Part shown: in pieces, positions 26,702 through 34,692 of the stretch
Layout: the number at the start of each line of letters is the position of its first letter
Numbering within the stretch: the stretch's first letter is position 1
Assembly: GCA_018823005.1 (NCBI GenBank)
Contig: JAHJJB010000177.1
Coordinates: 1 to 39,258, forward strand
Reading direction: 5' to 3'
DNA: 39,258 nucleotides
Source: Pseudomonadota bacterium
Lineage (GTDB): Bacteria > Desulfobacterota > Desulfobacteria > Desulfobacterales > RPRI01
Notes under the pieces: model-generated
Seen by the model: only the letters and a program-made list of their open reading frames with translations
Told to the model about the DNA's origin: nothing
Databases searched by the model: none
Made by a program: the position numbers and the translations under genes

Positions 26702-28131
26702 ACATATTTGAAACCATAAAAAAAGAGACTGCCGGTTACGGCGATAAAATCGCGGTTATCGAGGATAATCAGAGCATATCATACCGCGAACTTCTTGATG
26801 CCTCTGAAAACCTGGCTTCTCGGCTGAAAAATCACGGGATGAAACCGGGAGACAGGATCGCCCTGCTCTGTAACGACTCTCTTGATTATATCATTATAAG
26901 CCTTGCAATACTTGCTGCAAAAGCGGCAGTCGTTCCGGTTTCATCCTCTCTTTCATGGGATGAAACTGATGCTGTTTTAAACAGGATAGATGTCAATTGC
27001 CTCATTTTTGACAAGCCGTCTTATACCATAGCTGATGCTGAGCCATTCTTTTCAGGGTTTAACGTCAGCAGGGAGTTTTTCCTGCTCAGCAGAAAAGCGA
27101 GGGATCTTCTTCCGGAAGAATATTATGCCCTGAATCCTGCATTCATAAGATTCTCTTCAGGCACAACCGGTGCGAGCAAAGGCGTTCTTCTGTCGCACGA
27201 ATCGATAATTGAAAGAACGGACGCCGCAGACATGGCGCTTCGCGTGACTCCTGAAGATGTCGTCATATGGGTGCTTTCCATGAGCTACCATTTTGTTGTG
27301 ACCATTCTCCTTTTCTTAAGAAGGGCTTCAACCATTATTCTTTGCGGCAATGATTTTCCTGAATCGTTTATTGAGAATATAAAAAAAAGAGGCGGAACAT
27401 TCACATACGCATCTCCCTTTCATTATCATTTGCTTTCCAATTCGGGCGATATTCCGTCGGACCTTTTCTCCGGTGTCCGAATTGCAATTTCTACGGCGAT
27501 GAAATTGCCGCAGTCAACGGCCGGTGAATTTTCCGACAAGTTCGGTCTCGATCTTTCCGAAGCTTATGGGATAATTGAAGTCGGGCTTCCATTTATCAAC
27601 CTTTCGAGAAACCCTGCAAAAAGAGGTTCCGCAGGAAAGGTTTTGCCCGATTATGATATAAAAATCGAAAACCGGGATAAAAATGGCGTCGGCGAGCTGC
27701 AGGTTAAGGGAAAAGGAATGTTTGATGCCTATTTCTCACCATGGCAAAGCAGAAAAGACGCCATTAATGACGGATGGTTTAATACCGGAGATCTTGGAAA
27801 AGTTGATGATGACGGTTTTCTGTTTATTTCCGGCCGGGATAAAAACGTAATAAATTTTGCCGGCATGAAAATATTCCCCGAAGAGGTGGAATTTGTATTA
27901 AACCGGCATCCTGCCGTAAAGGAATCCCTCGTATACGGAGTTTCCCATCCAAGATACGGGGAACTCCCCTGCGCGAAGATCGTATTTAAGAAAGGAATAA
28001 ATTCCGGATTCGACACAAATGAAATCCGCAGGTTTTGTTACCCTCTTTTAACGTCATATAAAGTCCCAAAGGAGATCCTTCCTGTAAACGAACTTGAAAA
28101 AACTGCAAGCGGAAAAATCAAAAGATGGTAA
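26698..28131 (+). CDS. AMP-dependent acyl-CoA/ACP synthetase (AMP-ligase)
   Basis: FSSGTTGASKGVLLSHE, GWFNTGDLGKVDDDGFLFISGRDKNVI, KTASGKIKR; GTG start overlapping the previous stop. Confidence 0.93.
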   Translation: MNIFETIKKETAGYGDKIAVIEDNQSISYRELLDASENLASRLKNHGMKPGDRIALLCNDSLDYIIISLAILAAKAAVVPVSSSLSWDETDAVLNRIDVNCLIFDKPSYTIADAEPFFSGFNVSREFFLLSRKARDLLPEEYYALNPAFIRFSSGTTGASKGVLLSHESIIERTDAADMALRVTPEDVVIWVLSMSYHFVVTILLFLRRASTIILCGNDFPESFIENIKKRGGTFTYASPFHYHLLSNSGDIPSDLFSGVRIAISTAMKLPQSTAGEFSDKFGLDLSEAYGIIEVGLPFINLSRNPAKRGSAGKVLPDYDIKIENRDKNGVGELQVKGKGMFDAYFSPWQSRKDAINDGWFNTGDLGKVDDDGFLFISGRDKNVINFAGMKIFPEEVEFVLNRHPAVKESLVYGVSHPRYGELPCAKIVFKKGINSGFDTNEIRRFCYPLLTSYKVPKEILPVNELEKTASGKIKRW

Positions 28132-28228
28132 AAGGAATAAAGCAGACGTCTGAAAAACATAAAGCTGTCTCATCAGTTTGGATAAATTTTTGTGTCACTA
28201 TAAACCATATTTTGTGGCCAAAATCCTC

Positions 28229-28257
28229 TTGACACACAAAATCCTTGTTCATATACT
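28229..28257 (+). promoter_or_regulatory. Strong sigma70-like promoter
   Basis: TTGACA (28229-28234), 17-bp spacer, TATACT (28252-28257), in the ~290-bp gap before the dehydratase-activase module. Confidence 0.65.
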
Positions 28258-28424
28258 CCCACCGTGAAAAAGCAATGCCTTATCAAAAATATCAAATATC
28301 AAAAACTTTGCACCACGTGCTGAAGTGACGATGGAGACAGATCATAATTTATGAAATCGCACCAGCATGGCTGTGGAAATCAGCCTCTCCGGATCACCGT
28401 TCGCTCAGGATAGGGATTCCTCGA

Positions 28425-29282
28425 ATGTTCTTCTACTATATCTACCCCGGTCTGTGGGAGACCTTCTTCAGCGGACTGGGAATGGAACCGATTATTTCCA
28501 GGCCGTCCACCATCAAGACGGTTGAGAAAGCCTCTCAAATATCCGAAACAGAACACTGTCTGCCGAATAAACTGTTTGATGCTCACCTTGCCGAACTTGT
28601 CGGGAAGGTGGACATGGTTTTTGTGCCCCGTGTCCTGTCCACCATAAAGAACCATCTCTCCTGTCCAAAGTTTGGTCCGCTTCCCGACGCGGCAAGGGCG
28701 GATATCGCCAGGGAAACGAAAGTCCTGTCTATTGAAATTGACGAAAGCAGGCGACCCTTATCCGAGAGCCTGATGCTTCTTGGAAAACAGTTAAAGAGTC
28801 AAAAGAGTCAAATCAGGTCCGCCATTAACAGCTCATTGAGAGCCATGGATTCGGCAAAGAATCAGCGTGTTCGATCCCAGAAGAAAAAAGGGGGGCTGCA
28901 TTTCCTGCTTATTGGACACCCCTATGTCATTTATGACAACTTTATCGCTGGACCGATTCTACAGAAGCTGGAAAAGATGGGCTGTGAAGTCGAACTGATC
29001 TCTTTTGCGGAGGACGCTCCGGCAAAGAGTTATATCCTGTGGAGCACAGCCAATCTGATTTATCACACGATGAAGACCCTCTCCCGTGAAGAGTATGATG
29101 GGGTGATTCAGATTACGGTATTTAATTGCGGATGTGATTCAATGATGATTGATACATATCGAAGTCTGATGAAAGAAAAGAACATCCCTTTCATGTATCT
29201 CATGGTCGATGAGCATTTGGCCCAGTCCGGGATGGATACACGGGTGGAGGCGTTTGTTGACTCGCTCGGGTGGCGTCCATGA
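28425..29282 (+). CDS. Acyl-CoA dehydratase activase-related protein (DUF2229-like)
   Basis: (GIPR)MFFYYIYPGLWETFFSGLGMEPIISRPSTIKTVEKASQISETEHCLPNKLFDAHLAELVGKVDMVFVPRVLS; the frame is open upstream of the ATG. Confidence 0.75.
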   Translation: MFFYYIYPGLWETFFSGLGMEPIISRPSTIKTVEKASQISETEHCLPNKLFDAHLAELVGKVDMVFVPRVLSTIKNHLSCPKFGPLPDAARADIARETKVLSIEIDESRRPLSESLMLLGKQLKSQKSQIRSAINSSLRAMDSAKNQRVRSQKKKGGLHFLLIGHPYVIYDNFIAGPILQKLEKMGCEVELISFAEDAPAKSYILWSTANLIYHTMKTLSREEYDGVIQITVFNCGCDSMMIDTYRSLMKEKNIPFMYLMVDEHLAQSGMDTRVEAFVDSLGWRP

Positions 29283-30382
29283 CGTATATGGCTATCCCTA
29301 ACATCGGCAACTACACCATCGCCCTCGCCACAGCGGTCGAATCTCTCGGGATTAAGGCCTGGGCTTCAACCGCCACGACGCCTGAAGCCCTGAAGTTAGG
29401 CATCGAGGCGGCCCCGGAGTCTGTCTGTCTGCCTCTCAAGGCCCATCTGGGCCACTTCATTGAAGCGGACAAGGCCGGTGTAGAATATGCTTTCATGATC
29501 AACAGTGTCGGGACATGCAGACTTCGATACTATCGCCACATGATAGACCAGATCCTCAAGGATCTGGGACTGAAAATAAAGATCTTCGGTCTGGGCTTTG
29601 ATGGATTCAAACCGCCAATCGTACGCCATTTTAATCCCGGACCGATCACGTTTATCAAACCCTTATTCCATTCGGTCTTGAAGATCAAAGTGATTGATGA
29701 ATTGGAGGTGGCCGCCTGGCGAACAAGACCCATCGAAATAACTCCCGGAGAGACCACGCGGATCATGAACAAGTTGCTGGTGGAACTCAGTGAGTCAAAA
29801 ACCATGGCTCAGACCCGGTCCCTCCGAAAAAAGGTTGCCGGGAGTTTCGCAGACATTCCAGTGGATAAAGAGAAACAACCGCTCAAGGTGGGGCTGGTCG
29901 GCGAAATATCTTTTTTGCGCGACAAGTGTTTGAATAAGAACATTGAATATATATTGGGTAGCCAGGGGATTGAGCTGAAAAACTTCTTTCTGCTTGGAGA
30001 AGAGTTAGAGAACATAACGCGAATCATATTCCTCAATCAGAGCCGGAGAAAGTCCCTGTCCCGAATCGCGGACAGATATTTGCAGAATTCGGTTGGGGGC
30101 CATGCCCTCGATTCCGTTGCGAACTCGATCCATTGTGCGGATGAGGGGTATGATGGCATGATTCATCTGTGTCCCTCCGGATGCATGCCTGAAGTCAGCG
30201 TACGACCGATCCTGAAGCGTGTCAGTAAGGACATGGACATTCCCATACTGGAAATGTCTTATGACGAACATACCTGTGCCGTCGGGATTTCGACCCGTCT
30301 GGAAGCCTTTGCCGATGTCCTCATGGAAAGAAGAAAAAACGGCTCCGTCGCCTTTCGCAGGGAGAAGGCCCGCCGTGGGTAA
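29279..30382 (+). CDS. 2-hydroxyacyl-CoA dehydratase (HgdB-like)/CoA-activase-related protein
   Basis: PESVCLPLKAHLGHF...HLCPSGCMPEVSVRPILKRVSKDMDIPILEMSYDEHTCAVGISTRLEAFADVL; ATGA overlap with the preceding CDS. Confidence 0.72.
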   Translation: MTYMAIPNIGNYTIALATAVESLGIKAWASTATTPEALKLGIEAAPESVCLPLKAHLGHFIEADKAGVEYAFMINSVGTCRLRYYRHMIDQILKDLGLKIKIFGLGFDGFKPPIVRHFNPGPITFIKPLFHSVLKIKVIDELEVAAWRTRPIEITPGETTRIMNKLLVELSESKTMAQTRSLRKKVAGSFADIPVDKEKQPLKVGLVGEISFLRDKCLNKNIEYILGSQGIELKNFFLLGEELENITRIIFLNQSRRKSLSRIADRYLQNSVGGHALDSVANSIHCADEGYDGMIHLCPSGCMPEVSVRPILKRVSKDMDIPILEMSYDEHTCAVGISTRLEAFADVLMERRKNGSVAFRREKARRG

Positions 30383-30386
30383 TCCA

Positions 30387-31490
30387 ATGAAAAACTCCTG
30401 TTACATGGGAATTGATGTCGGCTCCATCAGTACAAATTGTGTTGTCATTACACCAGAGGGTGGAGTCCTTTCTGAAATTTACAGGCGGGGGGATGGCCAT
30501 CCGATCGAGTCGGTGCAGAAGTGTCTGTCCCAACTCACGGCACAGTTGTCTGACGAGTATTGCGTCAAGGGTGTTTGCACAACAGGAAGCGGAAGAGTTC
30601 TTGCCGGCGCGGTCGTCGGCACAGATGTGATTAAAAACGAAATATCGGCCCATGCCCGTGCGACGATACATCTCTATCCTGACGTGCGCACGATATTCGA
30701 AATCGGCGGACAGGACAGTAAGGTCACGATTGTCAGGGATGGAGTTGTTGTCGATTTCTCAATGAACCTGCTTTGTGCTGCGGGCACAGGAAGCTTTCTC
30801 GATTCGCAGGCCAGACGATTGAATATTACGATTGAAGAATTGAGCACCAGGGCGATGACATCGGAAGATCCCACGGACATAGCTGGTCGTTGTACGGTCT
30901 TTGCGGAGTCGGACATGATTCACAAACAGCAGGGCGGGCATGAACAGAAAGACATCATGATGGGACTGTGTCATGCACTTGTCCGAAACTATCTTTCAAA
31001 TGTGTGCAATGGAAAGGAGATCAAACCGCCTATTGTTCTTCAGGGCGGTGTGAGCGCAAACAAGGGAATATGTCGGGCTTTCAAAGAAGCGCTGCAGTGC
31101 GATATCGTGGTTCCACCTTACAATATGGTCATGGGGGCTTATGGGGCCGCCCTGATTGCGTCAAAATCCGGCATCGAAAAGACAAAATATCGGGGAAAAG
31201 AAGCTTCCACGCACATCATTATTACAAAGGGTTTCGAATGCGGGGATTGCCCCAATTGTTGTGAAATTATCGAGGTCCTCGATGCGGATGAAGTCATCGG
31301 AAGAACCGGCGGGCGGTGCGGTAAATGGGAGGGAAGGACGGAACCGCGGGAAGCCCTCAAGGGAACAGGCCCGATTGGTACTGTTTTCGGAACTTCCGCA
31401 GGCGGTCTAACGGAATATGATACCTGCCGACTGCTGGACAATGTCCCTGACCTTATTCAAATAGGCGTTTCCAAAAAGAGAAGGTCGTAA
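30387..31490 (+). CDS. BadF/BadG/BcrA/HgdC-family ATPase, 2-hydroxyacyl-CoA dehydratase activator
   Basis: CYMGIDVGSISTNCVVI, GVCTTGSGR, IFEIGGQDSK, CAAGTGSFLDSQARRLNI motifs; ATG 30387. Confidence 0.92.
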   Translation: MKNSCYMGIDVGSISTNCVVITPEGGVLSEIYRRGDGHPIESVQKCLSQLTAQLSDEYCVKGVCTTGSGRVLAGAVVGTDVIKNEISAHARATIHLYPDVRTIFEIGGQDSKVTIVRDGVVVDFSMNLLCAAGTGSFLDSQARRLNITIEELSTRAMTSEDPTDIAGRCTVFAESDMIHKQQGGHEQKDIMMGLCHALVRNYLSNVCNGKEIKPPIVLQGGVSANKGICRAFKEALQCDIVVPPYNMVMGAYGAALIASKSGIEKTKYRGKEASTHIIITKGFECGDCPNCCEIIEVLDADEVIGRTGGRCGKWEGRTEPREALKGTGPIGTVFGTSAGGLTEYDTCRLLDNVPDLIQIGVSKKRRS

Positions 31491-31495
31491 ATATC

Positions 31496-33064
31496 ATGCA
31501 GGATGACGGATTACCTTCCGAATGCGACGTTATCGTCATAGGAGCAGGCATAGCAGGTCTGACGGCCGCAACCCTCCTTTCGAAATCAGGTCTTAAGGTC
31601 GTGCTGCTGGAAAAGCAGTCAAGACCGGGCGGATACTTCATGGGTTTTAAAAGAAAGGGGTTCACTTTTGACAGTTCCATTCAATGGCTTAACGGGTTCA
31701 ATGAGAGCGGCTTTGCCGGCAGAATATTTGGATACATAGGCCCGGATTTTCCGAAATGCAAAAAATCCGATCGTATCCGCAGATACAAGGGTGAATCCTT
31801 CGACTATCTTCTTACCGGTGATCCTTATGAACTCCGCGATCGGCTTATAAAAGACTATCCCGGCGAGACCGACGGCATAAAAACGTTTTTTGAAGACAGC
31901 AGAAGAATAGGCATTCACTTCGATAAAATAAACTGTTGTCTGCGCGCAAAGGAAACCATGCCGGCCGCTGAAAGATTGATTTTCGGAATCAAAATGCTCC
32001 TGTGGGTTATTCCGGTATGGAAATATTTATGGATTTCGGCTGAAAAAGGGCTGAATAAGTATTTCAAAAATAATGAGATAAAAAAAATATTCTGTGGTGA
32101 AGAAAAGTTCATGTCCATAATTATGCCGATAAGCTGGGTTTTTGTTAAAGACTTTCTATTTCCGCCGGAGGGTGGAGCGGAAAGTTTTATAAAATGGCTG
32201 TCCGGAAAAATTCAAAATTCTTCCTCGCAGATATTTTTAAACAGCTGCGTTAAAGAGGTGCTGGTGAAAAACAAAACGGTTGCCGGAGTATCCCTTTCCG
32301 ATGGCAGGGTTATTCATTCAAAATACATAATTGCGGCCTGCGATGTTGAAACTCTCTATGAGAGGATGCTTCCTGAAGGCGCAGTGCCGGTAAAACTGAT
32401 ACACCGTTTGAGAGAAGCCGATCTGTATTGTTCAAGCTTAACGGTATTTGTAGGTCTTGATTGCGATGCGTCCGCCCTCGGATTACACGAAGAATTGATA
32501 TGCCTGACCATCGATGATATTCCGAGAAAAGATCATACGGCGGGAGATCCATATAAAAGCTCTCTTGTTGTCCAGACTCCTTCAGCAAGAGATAAGTCAC
32601 TTGCCCCTGAAGGAAAATCGACAATGATAATACATTGTTCAGCCCGCTACGATTATGGAAATTTCTGGAAAACGGATAAAAACCGGGAGCGTGGAAAAGA
32701 ATACAGGGAATTCAAGCAAAAATATGCGGATGTCCTGATCGAAAGAGTTGAAAAGGGACTCGGCGTAAACATTAAAAAGCATATTGAATTGCTTGAAATT
32801 GCGACTCCGGTCACATACTGGAGGTATACCGGCAATCGCAACGGAACCACTATGGGAGCAAGACCGACGGACAAAAATATTAAAAACCGGCTTGCCCATT
32901 ACAAAACACCGGTTAAAAATTTATTTCTGGGAGGACACTGGGCTGAATATGGAGGAGGTATGCCGATGGCCGTGAAAGCGGCTTCAAACGCGAGCCTGAT
33001 GATCCTGGAAAAAACAAACAAGGAAGAATTCAAAAAACTGCGGGATGTCATGGATTTCAAATAA
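31496..33064 (+). CDS. NAD(P)/FAD-dependent oxidoreductase, phytoene desaturase (CrtI)-like
   Basis: CDVIVIGAGIAGLTAATLLSKSGLKVVLLEKQSRPGGYF; C-terminal NLFLGGHWAEYGGGMPMAVKAASNAS. Confidence 0.9.
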   Translation: MQDDGLPSECDVIVIGAGIAGLTAATLLSKSGLKVVLLEKQSRPGGYFMGFKRKGFTFDSSIQWLNGFNESGFAGRIFGYIGPDFPKCKKSDRIRRYKGESFDYLLTGDPYELRDRLIKDYPGETDGIKTFFEDSRRIGIHFDKINCCLRAKETMPAAERLIFGIKMLLWVIPVWKYLWISAEKGLNKYFKNNEIKKIFCGEEKFMSIIMPISWVFVKDFLFPPEGGAESFIKWLSGKIQNSSSQIFLNSCVKEVLVKNKTVAGVSLSDGRVIHSKYIIAACDVETLYERMLPEGAVPVKLIHRLREADLYCSSLTVFVGLDCDASALGLHEELICLTIDDIPRKDHTAGDPYKSSLVVQTPSARDKSLAPEGKSTMIIHCSARYDYGNFWKTDKNRERGKEYREFKQKYADVLIERVEKGLGVNIKKHIELLEIATPVTYWRYTGNRNGTTMGARPTDKNIKNRLAHYKTPVKNLFLGGHWAEYGGGMPMAVKAASNASLMILEKTNKEEFKKLRDVMDFK

Positions 33065-33079
33065 TATAGGAGCTTTAAA

Positions 33080-33574
33080 TCAGATCAGATACTTCTGCAG
33101 GGCTGAATAAGCGTGGAAATCAGGGTTTGTTAAGGATGCTCCGATCTGTACCACCTCTTCAGAATCGATAACCCGCCGGGGAGATATTTTGACGTTGACA
33201 GGCCAATGATAGTCAGGGATGCGGAAGATTACGCTGAACTTATCGTTTTCTTCAGCATTCTCGATTTCCACTTTTGTCCCCTTTGGAATAGACATCCGGA
33301 TTCCACCGAAGGAAATGTCCAGTATAGTCCCCGCAACAAAATCATGACGCTGCCACCGTGGGTCACCGATATAGGCCGGAATACTGACTTCTTTCCGTTC
33401 ATAACGGCGGCGATTCTGAAATACGCCTTCAAGGGACTTATCGTTCTTAAGGTAATGACAGATTATTGTTTCTACTAATGAAGAGACACTCTGGCTTTCT
33501 TTCTCGGCGATCTTCGCCAAGAGGCTTTTGATTTCTGAACTGGTTTGAAAGCAGATGGTATTATCTTTATTCAT
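33080..33574 (-). CDS. RHH-like N-terminus fused to PilZ domain
   Basis: MNKDNTICFQTSSEIKSLLAKIAEKESQSVSSLVETIICHYL is CopG/Arc-like; RRRYERKEVSIPA...DISFGGIRMSI carries the PilZ RxxxR and DxSxxG motifs. Confidence 0.8.
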   Translation of the reverse strand: MNKDNTICFQTSSEIKSLLAKIAEKESQSVSSLVETIICHYLKNDKSLEGVFQNRRRYERKEVSIPAYIGDPRWQRHDFVAGTILDISFGGIRMSIPKGTKVEIENAEENDKFSVIFRIPDYHWPVNVKISPRRVIDSEEVVQIGASLTNPDFHAYSALQKYLI

Positions 33575-33946
33575 CTGTATTACTCCATGGATATCCCTTA
33601 ACACTTTTTATTGAAATAATCAAGAAATTATAACAAGCTCGCAGAAAGAGATGTTTATTTACATCATTAATAAAATAATTGCACGCAATAATCATACCCA
33701 TTATAAACATATTGTCGCCGCAATATTATATTTATCATTATAACACTCTGGTTTTATATTATTTTATATTTATAAATAAGAACTGATCCGTTTCTGCTTA
33801 TTCTTTTTCTTTTTAGAAAATGTAAACAATCCCGACATATTTTTACCCATAAACAGGGCCATAAGCTTTATCCCCTTAAAATCATTGAATTAGAACAAAA
33901 TAACCAAACGTAAAGTAACCCGACACTATTATGTTTCTTTGATTTA

Positions 33947-33979
33947 CTCATAAAAAGTCGCTTTGTAATTTTTTATGAG
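33947..33979. repeat. Short hairpin CTCATAAAAA...TTTTTATGAG
   Basis: 10-bp arms at 33947-33956 and 33970-33979; shares CTCATAAAAAGT with the end of the 18923 repeat. Confidence 0.6.
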
Positions 33980-34122
33980 GTCATTAAGCTTGGAATGTTG
34001 TATAGGTATTGAGGGTCACATCTTGAGAGCTTTGAATAACTCACATTCGTCATGTCAGGGGAAAAATAGAAGGGGCCGGGCGGGGTATGGGTTCGCTGTT
34101 TCGGCTCAATAAGGAGATGGTT

Positions 34123-34578
34123 ATGGAAAATCTGACGGAAGGATACCCGGTAGTCATCGAGATTCCAGTCGCATGGGGAGAGATGGATGCCTTTCAGCAT
34201 GTCAACAACATCGTTTATTTCAGGTATTTTGAATGTGCGCGGATCGCTTACTTTGAAAAGCTGAACCTTCTCGATCTGATGAACAGGACAGGCATAGGGG
34301 TTATTCTTGCCTCCACATCATGCAAATTCAGGATACCCTTGAAATATCCCGACAAAGTCCTTGCCGGGGTGCGTGTAACGAGTATCGAGGAAGACCGGTT
34401 TATCATGAATTATATTGTTGTCAGCACCAAACATGAAAAAATAGCCGCAGAGGGTGATGGCGTATTAGTAGCCTTCAACTACAGGGAGAACAGGAAGACC
34501 TTGATTCTTGAAGAATTGCGGCAGCGTATACAGGATATTGAACCGAAACTGCGGGCGAATCAAAAACAGGCCTTATAG
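34123..34578 (+). CDS. 4HBT-family acyl-CoA thioesterase
   Basis: IPVAWGEMDAFQHVNNIVYFRYFECARIAYFEKLNL; AAGGAG upstream of ATG 34117/34123. Confidence 0.9.
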   Translation: MENLTEGYPVVIEIPVAWGEMDAFQHVNNIVYFRYFECARIAYFEKLNLLDLMNRTGIGVILASTSCKFRIPLKYPDKVLAGVRVTSIEEDRFIMNYIVVSTKHEKIAAEGDGVLVAFNYRENRKTLILEELRQRIQDIEPKLRANQKQAL

Positions 34579-34692
34579 TAAATGTCATAAATCTATTCCG
34601 ACAATCGCTATATTTCCTGCGGTTGAAGTGAAACTTACAGCCCTGAAGCCCGGAAATATAACACCATTGTTGAGTAAAGCAGAATTATTCCT

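Noticed and set aside
33605-33960. AT-rich gap as a possible origin, promoter island or ncRNA
   Set aside because: High AT only; no convincing structure or conserved motif visible by eye.
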